This document shows, one piece after another, positions 12,751 through 24,432 of a DNA stretch of 64,000 nucleotides; positions within the stretch are counted from its first letter, which is position 1, and the number at the start of each line of letters is the position of its first letter. Made by a program: the position numbers and the translations under genes. The notes below the pieces were generated by a model. The model was not told the origin of the DNA, did no database searches, and saw only the letters and a list, made by a program, of their open reading frames with translations. The stretch is from Micromussa lordhowensis (Eukaryota > Cnidaria > Anthozoa > Scleractinia > Lobophylliidae), in the NCBI GenBank assembly GCA_964020085.1, contig OZ026600.1, positions 28,189,579-28,253,578 on the forward strand. The letters run 5' to 3'.

Positions 12751-12950
12751 GATTATCATTGTATTTTCTTTCTTCAAACTAATAAAATGGAAATAAATAA
12801 ATGGAAATTAAAAGACTGAGTTTATTGATCTTGAACGTTTGATCAATTGGCAGCCACTTAAGCTTTTGAAAATTACCAAAAGATCGTGCATCCCAAGGAC
12901 TGTCCAAAATTAATCGAGCGCAGCGCTTTTGAAGTTGAAACAGTTCGTCA

Positions 12951-13079
12951 ATGGCTACAGTTGCTCTTTTCCTCTCCTTTTTCTCGGCCTTTTCACTCTC
13001 GCTGCCTCTTGTGTTTCATATTCTTTCTGTCTGCTGTAAAACGTTCGGTGTTAATTATGGACAAAGCCTGGAAATGGGA
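12951..13079 (+). CDS. Candidate signal-peptide ORF upstream of the FA58C exons
   Basis: A 42-codon frame starts with an ATG at 12951 and reads MATVALFLSFFSAFSLSLPL, then VFHILSVCC: a classic hydrophobic leader. It could be a first exon for the decayed FA58C/EGF gene fragments downstream. However, a GT donor inside the frame (CT|GTAAAA near 13035) would join the FA58C exon at 13529 to give a TAA, so that splice does not work. It is only a candidate. An overlapping frame is also open. Confidence 0.25.
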
Positions 13080-13528
13080 CCTTGATCAATTATAGCCGGG
13101 CACCATGGGCCATTTTCGACCATTTTTGCACCTGATAACATTGTTTCTCAATTTGCTACGTCGGAATGCCGTCGATATCCAAAACCGACTGCTGTGCGGA
13201 TATATCTATAAATGTTCTACTAGATCCTTATCGGAATATCTGGTGACATTTAAATCGATGACTTCACAAGTGGTACAAAGAGAGCGACCATTAAGCACAT
13301 GTGTGCACGTGCTTTGGAGTCAAAAATTTATAAATATCAATGAAAAAGCATAAAACATCTGTTAGAACGCCCTTTCAGCTTATTGCTCTGAAATGACCTT
13401 GGTGATCACTAAAACACACCTTTGACGTTTTTATCTGTTAAATAAATAACGCATGTATATTGAGTAGAACAAGTGCGATTGACGAAAGACTTCTTACCTT
13501 AAGCTAATATCCAGTTAAAAACGTTTAG

Positions 13529-13846
13529 AATGTTATGAGGCTCTTGGTATGGAAAACGGTGCAATTGCTGATGAACAGATTACTGCCTCTTCACAATGGG
13601 ATGGATATCATGCTGCTGTACAGGGACGAAAGCTGATGGAAAGGCAGGGGGTTGGGCAGGGGGTTGGGCAGCTCTCACACCCGATACTAACCAGTGGCTA
13701 ACCAGTGGCTTCAGATCGATCTGAAGAATAAATCCACCAACATAACACGTGTAGCAACGCAAGGAAGAAATGGAGCTAACGAGTGGGTTACGGAATACCG
13801 TCTGCTGTACAGTGATGATGGAGTGAAGTTCTACTTTTACTTAAAG
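13529..13846 (+). pseudogene. Decayed FA58C (discoidin) exon, copy 1
   Basis: The sequence aligns by eye with the intact FA58C exon at 18929-19257, including the same intron sequence upstream (13360-13528 against 18750-18928). Compared with that copy it has lost 13 bp after the CAGGGACGA segment. It carries a 12-bp duplication (GGGGTTGGGCAG unit) and an 11-bp duplication (TAACCAGTGGC), and lacks 21 bp before the donor. The net shift destroys the frame. FA58C domains bind glycans or lipids in extracellular proteins. Here the exon cannot encode a full domain. Confidence 0.75.
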
Positions 13847-14504
13847 GTGAAACAGATTAACCGATTATGATTTTTTTGCTATAATTTGTAGTTATGTAAT
13901 GTATCTAAACGGGGATTCGTGTATTGTCACATTTTCAAGCACTGATTAGATCGTTGAAGATATAAAGCGGAGTGGTAATTGCAAGCACCTTTGGGTTATT
14001 TTGGACTGTGGCGAAACGCTAGCTGTTTTGAGTGTTGGGTATATATTGCCAATTGAAACTAAAGTTGTGTAAAAAAATATCTGGTAAATGATGCTAAATA
14101 TTTATGCTTACTAAGATCAAATGCTCAAGCATTGCCATGGTTATATTGTTCAAACTTGATGAACAGTCAGAATCTTCAAACCTTTAAAAAGCGTTGAAGA
14201 TTCTGACTGCCTCCTAAATTTCATATTTAATAGGAATTGGCCAAACACTGTTTGATGAAAAGTTGTAGCTACGATATCTCTACGGTATATTCGAAACACT
14301 AAAATTGTCATGATAATCCAGGTGGAGGTACCCAATGAGCCACTTTATTCAAGTACATCGATCGTTGCTAGGAAGCTTTCATGTTAGGTTCCAAATATAA
14401 CCGATGTGTAAATGACGGAGAAGGTTTTCGTTTCTTTAGCGACACAAATTAAAGTAAAATGACTTTCTGTTGTTCGCTTACATCTTAATTGCAATTAATT
14501 TTAG

Positions 14505-14591
14505 AAGTTTACTGGAAACACAGACCGGAATACTATCATTTATCATGATCTTAACCCGCCGATCAAGGCGCGCTATATCCGCAAACAATAG
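14505..14591 (+). pseudogene. FA58C second exon, copy 1, ending in TAG
   Basis: Acceptor AATTAATTTTAG precedes a frame reading KFTGNTDRNTIIYHDLNPP, then IKARYIRKQ and stop. The motif is the C-terminal strand set of FA58C domains, which normally continues past RYIR into a further strand and the closing cysteine. Here the frame stops at 14589-14591, and the Crypton-like remnant begins at once. The end of the domain has probably been replaced by that insertion. Confidence 0.7.
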
Positions 14592-15393
14592 AAATAAGAC
14601 CTTCTACGACTTAAAATTAGTCAACAAGCTTCTGGTAGAAGAGCGCCACGAAATTAGAGAAATTGAGAAGATTTCTCCAACCGAATTTGACCTCTACTTG
14701 AGCCAGTTTGTTTAGCTGCAAGGACCAAGACTGGAAAAGTTTATGAACCGTCATCTCTCGGACGAATTTTGCCTAGTGTTGAATGCCAGTTGAGTCGCTC
14801 CAGTTAGGGCAAGACACTAATAATAATAAAAAAAATCATAAAAAAAGCAAGAGAGGTGTTGCAAGCGAAACAAAAGCAACTCAAGCGACATGGGCTCGGA
14901 AACAGTCCCAAAGCCACCACAGCTCTTACAGACGAAGAGATTGAGATTCTATTTGACAAAACGTTGCTTGGATTAGTTGACCGCAAGCTCTGTTAAATAC
15001 TGTGTGGCTAAACAACATGATTCATTTAAGCCTTCGCGGATGTAAGGAACACAAAGAACTCCGCTGGGGAGACATCGTTTTAAAAACTGATAGGGATGGT
15101 AAAAAAATATATCGAGTACTTTGAACGCCAAACAAAGACTCGAACGGGAGAGGATTCACGGAATCAAAGGCCGATCAAACCGCGAATGTTTGCCAACAAC
15201 GATGCCATTTCTGTCGATCGTCATCCAGTGCACGTTTACAAGCCAAAGCGACCAGCATACATGCTAGAACGGATTCAAGTTTCTATTTGTTTGTAAATTA
15301 CTTTGAAACAGAAACTCGTGCATCAGTGGAAGGCAAAAACTGGTTCAAAGCACAACCAATGGGAGTGAACAAGTTAAACAATATCATGAAATA
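14592..15393 (+). mobile_element. Crypton-like tyrosine recombinase remnant (DUF3504/KIAA1958 type)
   Basis: Broken plus-strand frames read in order: a K/E-rich helical start (KTFYDLKLVNKLLVEERHE), SPTEFDLYLSQFV, KKAREVLQAKQKQLKRHGLG, ALTDEEIEILFDKTLLGL, YIEYFERQTKTRTGED, and a final NWFKAQPMGVNKLNNIMK. These match the ordered landmarks of DUF3504-type proteins derived from Crypton tyrosine recombinases (E-R-Q-T-K-T-R-T-G around the catalytic arginine region; the PMGVNK motif later). Several frameshifts and stops separate the blocks, so it is dead. It follows directly on the FA58C exon 2 fragment and abuts a Penelope-like remnant at its 3' side. Confidence 0.7.
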
Positions 15394-15394
15394 T

Positions 15395-16215
15395 TTCGTA
15401 TAGTATGATCGTCCGCCGGGCGAGTGTAGTTCTGAGAAGAACTGTTGTTGGTGACTGACGTTTCGACAACCTGAGCGGAAGTCATCTTCAGAGTCAAGTG
15501 AATAGTGCTTGTCAGTCGATGATGTTATAAGTTTGGTCCGTTGAAAGTGATTGGTCACTTTAGCCATGATGGTATTGGCTGACAAGCCAATTGAAGTGGA
15601 ATACTGGTGAACAGTGATTTCACATCAAAAGACACAAGTTTGTAATGGTCAGATATCTGTACTGTCTTAATAGCGTGAATAAAGTTCTCTGTAGATTGCA
15701 GTTTGCGTCTCGATTTGTCAGTAAGGGGTTGCAGTATGGTCGTCAAGTACTTGGACAGTTGATACGTAGGGGACCCACAGAAAGAGACTATAGGTCGCAT
15801 CGGTATATCAGGTTTGTGCAGTTTCGGTAGACCGTAAAGTTTCCGGGTGGTTGTGGCACTGAGCATCTCAGTCGGTAGTAGCGTTGAGTGTCAATAGCGT
15901 CAGTTTTCTTAAGCGTAAGTATTTTGCTGCTGAGTTTACGTAAAAGTGCTGGCGTCGGGGCGCGTTTAAGTTCTTCGTAAGTTTGTTTGTCGCTAACAAG
16001 TGCGTCCATTTTGTCAAAGTAGTCAGTCTTGTCCATAACAACAGTTACACGTCCTTTGTCGGCTGGTAGTATAACAATGTTATCGTCGTTTTTCAGTCGT
16101 TTCAGTGCTTGTTGTTCGTCTTTTGTCAAGTTGTTTTCAGGTATAGAGGCTGATTGTACCGTGGAAGCAATTCTGCTTCTGATGTTATCCTTGGCAGATT
16201 CTGATTCTGTAAAAT
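15395..16215 (-). mobile_element. Penelope-like retroelement remnant (RT part)
   Basis: Two minus-strand frames in different phases carry the N-terminal landmarks of Penelope-like reverse transcriptase: NIVILPADKGRVTVVMDK (about 16020-16085), then KLYGLPKLHKPDIPMRPIVS and LVSFDVKSLFTSIPL (about 15590-15840). One frameshift near 15840-15860 breaks the frame, and the palm motif beyond FTSIPL is missing. From about 15580 down to 15395 the sequence is non-coding repeat. The GIY-YIG endonuclease expected in such elements is absent here. Confidence 0.8.
15455..15493 (-). ncRNA. Hammerhead-ribozyme-like core in the Penelope-like repeat
   Basis: Read on the minus strand, CTGAAGA is followed by a short GAC/GTC stem and then GAAAC GTCAG. 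This fits the conserved CUGANGA ... GAAA hammerhead core. Penelope-like elements of animals are known to carry minimal hammerhead motifs in their terminal repeats. Stem III is very short, so activity is uncertain. Confidence 0.4.
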
Positions 16216-16386
16216 TACAAGACGATGTATGGACAAAAAAAAAAAAAATTATCTACATTTAGTTATAAACTAGTACAAATTTCTCCTATCATGATTTTGG
16301 TAAATTCTGGTGCAGTTTTAAGCATTAGTAGCTGGTTTTGCGAGCTCACCGAACTAATTTTTGTCATGATACTATACATTTCTTCT

Positions 16387-16413
16387 ACTGGTTACCCCCC
16401 CCCCCCCCCCCCC
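16387..16413. repeat. Poly(C) tract
   Basis: A run of about 19 consecutive C at 16395-16413, a potential i-motif/G-quadruplex site and a likely length-unstable or misassembled position. Confidence 0.9.
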
Positions 16414-16594
16414 AAAACGCAAAGGATTATGGTTATGTGCAAGTAGCGAATATCCGAGATTCCTAACATTTTTGTGACAGGCATTTTCCGATAGATGACC
16501 ACTTTAATTGCATTATTTTACTGCTTAGAAAATGAATTAAAAAAAGGTGTGTTTTCTGTGGAAATTTCATCAGTATCTATAAAATAAACAGAGC

Positions 16595-16738
16595 ATTACA
16601 TGGCCGCTTGGGGATCTGAATTTTTTCTTCTCGTGTTGAAAGTAGCACATCTCTCACTCGTTCGCTTCGCTCAATCGTGAGAGACACTTATAGCACTCGA
16701 AGATACTGAAAATTCGTATCCCCAAGCGGCCATGTAAT
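16595..16738. mobile_element. 144-bp MITE-like palindrome
   Basis: Perfect 21-bp terminal inverted repeats (ATTACATGGCCGCTTGGGG and two further bases) lie at 16595-16615 and 16718-16738. An inner inverted pair around CTCTCACTCG/CGTGAGAG is also present. There is no coding capacity. Confidence 0.75.
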
Positions 16739-16824
16739 ATCCTTTATATATTGAATAGAACAGGTACGATTGACAACTGACTTCTTATCTTAAGTTAACA
16801 TCAAGTTAAAAACTTTAACAATGT

Positions 16825-16945
16825 TACGAGGCTCTTGTTGTGTTCATAATGGAATGGATATTATGCTGCTGTACAGGGAAGACTACACTTTCCCGAAACT
16901 GACGGAAAGGCAGGGGGGTGGGAAGCTCGCACACGCGATGCTGAC
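16825..16945 (+). pseudogene. FA58C exon fragment with internal deletion
   Basis: The stretch aligns with the first half of the FA58C exon at 18929. It has the TTACGAGGCTCTTG start, the GGATATTATGCTGCTGTACA block and the AAAGGCAGGGGGGTGGG block, but lacks about 45 bp encoding the loop between them. It then runs into unrelated sequence before the rest of the domain. It cannot encode a domain. Confidence 0.65.
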
Positions 16946-18640
16946 CAGTTACAAACCAGATATGCAAATTTTAATGCAGTTTGTCCCATTGTCAAACGTC
17001 ATTGAGAAGGTAGAAGAACTTTTACAATGACTGCTTGTAAGTCGTTGGCAAGTTTGCCACTGACAACTCGAAAACTGGACACTGTAAGAAGTTTTAAAAA
17101 ATCACTGCGGAAGGACATTTTTAATGACCAACAAATTGTAAATCATTTTGTTCTGTAATTTTTTATACTATTTTAAACACTTTAAGTTAACCCATAGTTT
17201 TAATATTTTTATTGTATTTCAGTGTTAGGTGGGCCACTGGCTTTTTAGTATTTTTTATACTATTTTAATGCTACCCTGGATAAATAAAGCCTTTAATGGC
17301 AACTGCTACGAATACTGCTTGCCTTCCGAAATTGCAGCACAGAGTTCAAGTCCAGGGCACAGCCTCATGAGTGGGTTGATCATGAATTTGTCATTGGTCC
17401 TGCCCTTGCACGTAGATCTAGCATCGTCCCTCTTCACTCCACTCCACCAGAAGCCAACATTTCTACGGCACTATTCGGTCAGAGAACTACATACTGAGTT
17501 GAACTGTTTTTGGGGGGTGTACAGCTGCACAATTTCACAATTTTAGAACGCTACTTTGTCCCAGTTGATTCAGTCTTTACTTTCTTTACTAAAAAGTTGT
17601 GTTGGGTGACCAATTACTGGGGTTTCCTACAATGTGTTCTCCCTATGAGTGAAAATTTAGTCAGTACACCAGCCCATAAAAAAACTACAAAATCCTTGAG
17701 GTACTAATTCTTTTTCAGATTTAGAAGAATGTCAAACTGGAACACATGGCTGTCATGTACACGCCCAAGGAAAGGCAGGGGGGTGGGAAGGTCGCACACG
17801 CGATGCTGACCAGTTACAAACCAGATATGCAAATTTTAATGTAGTTTGTCCCATTGTCAAACGTCATTCGGAAATTGAGAAGGAGGAAGAACTTTTACAA
17901 TGACTGCTTGTAAGTCGTTGGCAAGTTTGCCACTGACAACTCGAAAACTGGACACTGTAAGAAGTTATAAAAAAATCACTGCGGAAGGACATTTTTAATG
18001 ACCAACAAATTTTAAATCATTTTGTTCTGTAATTCTTTATACTATTTTAAACACTTTAAGTTAACCCATAGTTTTAATATTTGTATTGTATTTCAGTGTT
18101 AGGTGGGCCACTGGCTTTTTAGTATTTTTATACTATTTTAATGCTACCCTGGATAAATAAAGCCTTTAATGGCAACTGCTACGAATACTGCTTGCCTTCC
18201 GAAATTGCAGCACAGAGTTCAAGTCCAGGGCACAGCCTCATGAGTGGGTTGATCATAAATTTGTCATTGGGTCCTGCCCTTGCACGTAGATCTAGCATCA
18301 TCCCTCTTCACTCCACTCCACCAGAAGCCAACATTTCTACGGCACTATTCGGTCAGAGAACTACATACTGAGTTGAACTGTTTTTGGGGGGTGTACAGCT
18401 GCACAATTTCACAATTTTAGAACGCTACTTTTTCCCAGTTGATTCAGTCTTTACTTTCTTTACTAAAAAGTTGTGTTGGGTGACCAATTACTGGGGTTTC
18501 CTAAAATGTGTTCTCCCTATGAGTGAAAATTTAGTCAGTACACCAGCCCATAAAAATAACTAGAAAATCCTTGAGGTACTAATTCTTTTTCAGATTTAGA
18601 AGAATGTCAAACTTGAACACATGACTGTCATGTACACGCC
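16905..18640. repeat. Two tandem copies of an ~870-bp unit
   Basis: 16905-17770 and 17771-18640 are nearly identical. Each unit begins in an FA58C fragment (AAAGGCAGGGGGGTGGGAAG). It then contains a stretch that could be a LINE C-terminal tail (LASLPLTTRKLDTV, then a K-rich FKKSLRKDIF block) and an AATAAAG sequence, and ends in an EGF exon start. The first unit's EGF exon (17719-17769) is cut at the junction. The second retains the whole exon at 18594-18716. Confidence 0.75.
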
Positions 18641-18716
18641 CAGTGTTTAAATATTATTGGCTCTTACAACTGTACTTGTCTCCCGGGATATTCAGGCGAT
18701 GGCTTAGAATGTTATG
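18594..18716 (+). pseudogene. Calcium-binding EGF exon with internal TGA
   Basis: Acceptor TTTTTCAG and donor G|GTATGA frame a phase 1-1 exon reading [21 protein letters not shown], then [20 protein letters not shown] and ECYG. This is a canonical calcium-binding EGF domain except for TGA at 18614-18616. The truncated duplicate at 17719-17769 has GGA there, showing that the stop is a point change. It lies just upstream of the FA58C exon in the same phase, so EGF-FA58C was probably the ancestral exon order. Confidence 0.75.
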
Positions 18717-18928
18717 GTATGAAAATATTTTATCATGTGAGGTTCTATAAACCTCTGTTAGAACGCCCTTCACTTATTGCCCTAAAATGACCTTCGCGTT
18801 GAAATAACTAAAAAAACACCTTTGACGTTTGTATCTGTTAAATAAATAACGCATGTATATAGAATAGAACAGGTACGATTGACGACTGACCGTCTTACCT
18901 TAAGTTAACATCCAGTTAAAACTCTTAG

Positions 18929-19257
18929 AATGTTATGAGGCTCTTGGTATGGAAAGCGGTACAATTGCTGATGAACAGATCACTGCCTCTTCACAATGGG
19001 ATGGATACCATGCTGCTGTACAGGGACGACTAAACTTTCCGGAAGCTGACGGAAAGGCAGGGGGTTGGGCAGCTCGCACACGCGATACTGACCAGTGGCT
19101 TCAGATCGATCTGAAGAATAAATACACCAACATAACACGTGTAGCAACACAAGGACGAAATGGAGCCAACGAGTGGGTTACGGAATACCGTCTGCAGTAC
19201 AGCGATAATGGAGTGAACTTCTATTTTTACTTGGATCAAGAAACGATGGGTAGAAAG
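18929..19257 (+). pseudogene. FA58C (discoidin) exon, copy 2, open but orphaned
   Basis: Acceptor CTCTTAG; entered in phase 1 it reads ECYEALGMESGTIADEQITA, then [70 protein letters not shown] and VNFYFYLD. This is a complete N-terminal two thirds of an FA58C domain with its opening cysteine and the DQWLQIDL and VTEYRLQYSDNG landmarks. The exon is fully open and ends at AAG|GTGAAA in phase 0. The companion exon 19931-19975 is cut off, and the neighbouring EGF exon has a stop, so the gene it belonged to is not intact. It is annotated as a pseudogene exon but could be used if a full second exon exists elsewhere. Confidence 0.65.
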
Positions 19258-19930
19258 GTGAAACAGAGTAACCGATCATGATTTGCTATAATTTGTAGTT
19301 ATGTAATATATCAAAACGGGGATTCGTGTATTGCCACATTTTCAAGCACTGATTAGATCGTTGAAGTTATGAAGCGTAGTGGCCATGTATAGCAATTGCA
19401 AGGACCTTTGGGGTATTTTGGAATGTGGCGAAACGCTGTTTCGAGTGTTGGGTATATATTGCTAACTGAAACTAAAGTTGTGGAAAATATCTGGTAAATG
19501 ATGCTTAATGTTCATGCTTACTGAGATCAAATGCGCAAGCATTGCCATGGTTAATACTTCTACTGTTCGAACTTGATAAACGTCAGAATCTTCAAACCAT
19601 TAAAACGCGTTGAAGATTCTGACTGTTTCCTAAATTTCATATGTGATAGGAATTGGCCAGACAATGTTTGATGAAATACTGTAGCTACGATATCTCTACG
19701 GCATATTTGAAACTCTAAAATTGTCATGACAAGCCAAGTGGATGTGCCCAATAATACATTCAAACTGTATTCAAGTACATCGATCGTTTCCATGAAGCTT
19801 TCATGTTAGGTTTCATATAGTAAAACTGATGTGTAAATGACGGAGAAGGTTTTTATTACTTTAGGGACTCAAATCAAAGTAAATTGACTTTAGATTCAGT
19901 TGTTCACTCACATCTGACAATTAATTTTAG

Positions 19931-19975
19931 ACGTTTGCTGGAAATACAGACCGGAATACTATCGTTTATCATGAT
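19931..19975 (+). pseudogene. FA58C second exon, copy 2, truncated at the LINE junction
   Basis: Acceptor TTAATTTTAG, then TFAGNTDRNTIVYHD in phase 0 with the preceding exon. At 19975 the similarity to 14505-14591 ends, and a T-run (the LINE poly(A) tail on the other strand) begins. The missing LNPPIKARYIR part is not found on the far side of the LINE. Confidence 0.7.
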
Positions 19976-22900
19976 TTTTTTTTTAATTACTTACATTAAT
20001 ATAATATCATAATATTTAAATTTAATAGTTCGCTGTTGAGTTAAAAAAACACGCACAAACAAGTAATCAAAAAGATAATGAAACAGGGCATAATCGAAAA
20101 GACAGATGGTAAGAGTAAGAAAAAGAAAACAGAAAAAAGAACTAACAAGATTGAGCCTATGCATTACCTTATCGATGAGAGATATAGAGATGCAATACCG
20201 CATTCATTTGATTGAGAGCACAATTCATATTTACTAATCTAACTAATTTTACAATAATGCTATTTATTTGTAATTGTTTGTTACTATATTAGGTGAATAA
20301 AGTAATATTGAAAAAGGGTGGTACATCTAAATACATTTTTCTAATTTCCATTGAATAGTTAGTTTCTTTACAAGTTCGTCCAAAGACAAATCTTTTTGAA
20401 GATGTTTTGCGGAATAGATATATTGTTTGACCAAGATGATGAGCAAATTTAGCCTGCGTCTTACGGGGCCCGAAAGCGTATCAGTTATATGATGTATATC
20501 CTGAAAAGCAACATTTTCATTCGAGAGTGTTATTGCAGTATCTTGGCAATGATTGAACCACGATATAATTTGTGAATAAAGTTTTACAGACTCCCTACAA
20601 TCAATAAAAGTGTGTTCTATTGAATCAGCATTAGAGCAGTATATACATTTATCATTATCTGCTAAACGAAATAGTTTGAGTTCTCTCTTCGTTACAACTA
20701 GCGAAAACAAAATTGACGGAGTTTGTTATCTCTGGTAAATCGATATATATCTTGAAATGTGTTACACCACTCAACAAATATTTCGGGGAATTTCTCCTGC
20801 CACTTTTTAATTCTACTTGGGACAGTATAGCTGAAGCTATTAAACAGCTGGTAATAATTATTACAGCGTGCTGCAGCAAGATCAAAGGAGGTTTTATTTA
20901 ATGGAAAGGATGTGGAAATCATAGAGAGGTCCGCAGCGGATATAAAGGTTTGTGCTGCTCTTCTTTTCAAGTCGGAAGGGATAGCTGAGATTAATTGGAA
21001 GTAATGCAAATAATTGATGTTAATGTTAATCTTGTTCCTGAACTCTTCATATGTTAAAAAGTTACCCTCTGGATTTAGCACATCCTTTACTGTTACAACT
21101 CCTTCTTCGAACCATGACTTCCAAAACAAGGTAGCATTATCTATTGTTATCGATTTGTTATTCCAAAGAATGAATTCACCATTGGGAAAGATGTTAGATG
21201 CGTTCTTGAGTTCTTGAAAATACTGAAGAAGTTCTCGGTAGAATAGAGGGAGGCCTGTTTTCAAGAGGTTTATATCGTAATTGCATTTGAGGAGAAATAA
21301 TAGGTTTCCATGTTTTCGAAAGTAATAGTTGGGAATTGCCTTCCATTTATCGTCAGACGTGCTCAGTAATCTACCAATCCAAGCTAGGCGTAACGCTTTA
21401 ATAACCGTGCGAAAATTAGCACACTTAATTCCCCCTTTTTCTACTGTTTGATATATAACTACTCTTTTTATTTTGTCTTTCCTGTTTTTCCATAGAAAAG
21501 CAAAAAGGTTCTCCTGAACAGTCTTGACAACCGATTCTGGAACAGTCAACATGGAAGCTGCATAAACTAGCTGCGATATGCCCAAAGCTTTTGCCAGTAA
21601 AGACTTGCCGTATATCGTGAGATCTCTTGAAAGCCATAAGTTCAATTTTGTTTTCATTTTCTTGATCTTCACAAAGAAATTTTCTTCAATACATTTGTTT
21701 GAATTGTAGGATAGATTGATCCCAAGAACTTTAATGGGTTCTTTTGTTGTCTTAAAGTCAAGTACCTTTAACTTACTATCTTTCATGGACCCCATCCACA
21801 TAGCTTTTGTTTTTTTCTTATTTAATTTCAATCCTGAAACATTTCCAAAGCGATCCAAAATCTTTAAATGAGGTTTGAGTGATTCAACATTTTCCGTTAT
21901 TATGGTGGTGTCATCAGCAAACTGTGAAATTTTGACCTTTTGGTCATCCGGAAGGGAAATGCCCTTACAATTTGAGTCTTGGCGTATTTTAATTGCTAGC
22001 AGTTCCGTAGCAAGGATGAATAGAAGAGGACTTAACGGACAGCCCTGGCGTACTCCCCTCGATATATTAAAATAAGTTGTCAAAAACCCACCATTCATAA
22101 CTGCACTTTGTACATCTTTATAAAAATTGTAATCCATCTTTTCACATTTGGACCAAAATTGAAAGCGTTCAAAGCTTTATTCATGAAATCCCATTCAAGG
22201 CTATCGAAAGCCTTTTCGAAGTCTATAAAAAGAAGCAATCCCGAAGTCTTTTTTGCATCTAGATATTCCATTATATCACTCAAAAGTCTTATATTTTGGC
22301 CTATGTATCTTCCCTTGACAAATCCGGTTTGATCTGAATTAATTAATTTCGGCAAATATTTTTCTATTCTTTTTGCCAAGGCTTTAGTCAAAATTTTATA
22401 ATCAATATTAAGTAAAGATATTGGACGCCAGTTTGAGAGTTCCTTTAGATCTCCGTCGGCTTTTGGTATTAAAGTTATGATTCCTCTCCTTTGAGAAATT
22501 GATAAGGATCCATTTTGAAAAGCTGCTTCGTAGGAATTTAGCAGATCTCTCCAAATGAGATCATAAAAAAACTCGTAAAATTCTTTGGTGAATCCATCTT
22601 CACCTGGAGTTTTATTGTCCGAGAAAGAGCTCACCACCTCTTTTAATTCTTCGTATGTAAAATCATATTCTAGTGAATCTCGTTCCTCAGTATTCAATTG
22701 AGGAATCTCAATACCCTCAACAAAAGATTCAAAACTGTCATTTTCACGTAGTGGGTCGCTATTAAGATCTATTTTAAATGTATACATATTGCTATAAAAA
22801 TTTTCGAGTTCTTTTTCAATCTGTTTTGGATTTGTTATCGTTTCTCCATCCTTCAATTTAACCTCACGTATAAGCTTTTTTTCATAGTTAATTTTCTCCA

Positions 22901-23905
22901 AGTTGAAAAAGTATTTTGTTGGTTTTTCTCCCTGTTCAAACCATTTCACTTTTGATCTAAAGATGGCCTCCTTCCCTTTGTTTTCATATATATTTTCCAG
23001 TTCTTCTTTTGCGATTTCGTACTCTAAAGCATCAAAATTCGTATTACAAATTTTAAAGTCTAGATCTTGTAATTCTTTTTGAAGCGTTAATTCTCGTTTT
23101 CTAAGTTTGTATCTTTTTTCTTTAGAATATTTCATTGTTTCCACGCGTATTTCTATTTTTATTAATTCCCACAATAACTGTTTGTCTTTAACGTCGGTGT
23201 ATTTCTCATGTATTTGAGGATAGTAGAAATAAATACGTTCTTTAAAATCGTCGTCCTCTAAGAGAGAATTATTAAATTTCCATGTGCCCGGGCCTCTCTT
23301 AAGCTCACTTCTTACATTGATCTTTAAGAAGGTAGCTTTATGATCTGGTGCAACTGACATACGGATCTCGGCATTTTGGACCTCTATGGAGATCGGACGG
23401 GAGACTAGAATAAAATCTATTCTCGATTTTAAATTAATAGTTTTAGATTCGTAGGTGAAGGATCTTGTTTTCGGATGCAGTTTTCGATAGATATCAATAA
23501 GATTTAGTTCATTCATAAGATTATCGACAGCATCTCTATAATTAGTGGCTTTCCAGACTGCACCTCCACTTTTATCTGCTTTAGTAAGTGTGCAATTCCA
23601 GTCGCCCGCGATAACTAACCTGGAGGTGTCTGTCTTTTTAACAAGAAATTCACTTAAGATTTTAATAAATTCAGTTTGGTCTCGATAATCAGTGGGTGCG
23701 TAGATATTTACAATAAAAAAATATTTCCTCACAAATTTTAAGTTTTGAAATCAAGATTCTGCCATGGTGATCTGCTTGAATGACGTCGAAATTAGAAGTA
23801 GAGTTCGGGTTTAACAGAATACATACTCCCTTGGAGTGTACAGTTCCATGAGAGAAGAAAATTTTTCCGCCCCATTCCGCAGACCATATTTTCTCATCAT
23901 CATCA
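19976..23905 (-). mobile_element. 5'-truncated, frameshifted LINE (L1/Tx1-like) with endonuclease and RT
   Basis: Minus-strand frames 23732-22095, 22137-20698 and 20710-20327 together encode a non-LTR retrotransposon polyprotein. It has an APE endonuclease part (FIVNIYAPTDY, VIAGDWNCTL, FILVSRPI, APDHKATF) and a reverse transcriptase (NWRPISLLNIDYKI, QTGFVKGRYIGQNIR, LLFIDFEKAFDSLEW, GVRQGCPLSPLLF, FADDTTI). A C-terminal RT zinc-finger motif (CIYCSNADSIEHTFIDC) follows. Frameshifts lie near 22125 (T-run), 20705 and 23735. The endonuclease N-terminus is missing, consistent with 5' truncation near 23.9 kb. The 3' end is a short A-run (T on the plus strand) at about 19975-19986. It encodes target-primed retrotransposition but is inactive as read. 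Confidence 0.9.
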
Positions 23906-24432
23906 TCATTTTCTCATCATCACCTTTGCAACTTACGGTATTTTCTCATCTCAGAGTTTCAAGTGTTGAAGAGCTTAAGTGTCATATAAGAACATTTTTT
24001 CAACTTTTCATTTGCAAGAGACGAGTCCGTAGCACCTAATAATTTCGCCCAAAGTAATTGAAAACAAACAGTAACAGCACTGTCAGCGTTCAGATTACAT
24101 AGACTCGAGGTTGATTAATACGGATGATCCAAGCGGTGTATGACATTTGCAGACTGTAGACTACATTTAGGCCTAAATGGGACTATGATTAGCCTGATTA
24201 TCAACCAGGTTAGCCTGTTTACGGCTAGCTATCGGTAATGAAAATGAGAATGCAGCATTTAGTTAAAATGTCTGCAGTCTGCAGTCTGCAAATGTCAAAC
24301 ACCGTGATCCAACTAGACGAAAACCTTTATTTGCTGTCACGTTCTAAGCTTGTTCATAAAGGCTGTATAGTTAGAAACCGTAAAGCACTTCTTACCAATT
24401 ATAGGGGTTTACCGGGAAGTTTACACCTCAAT

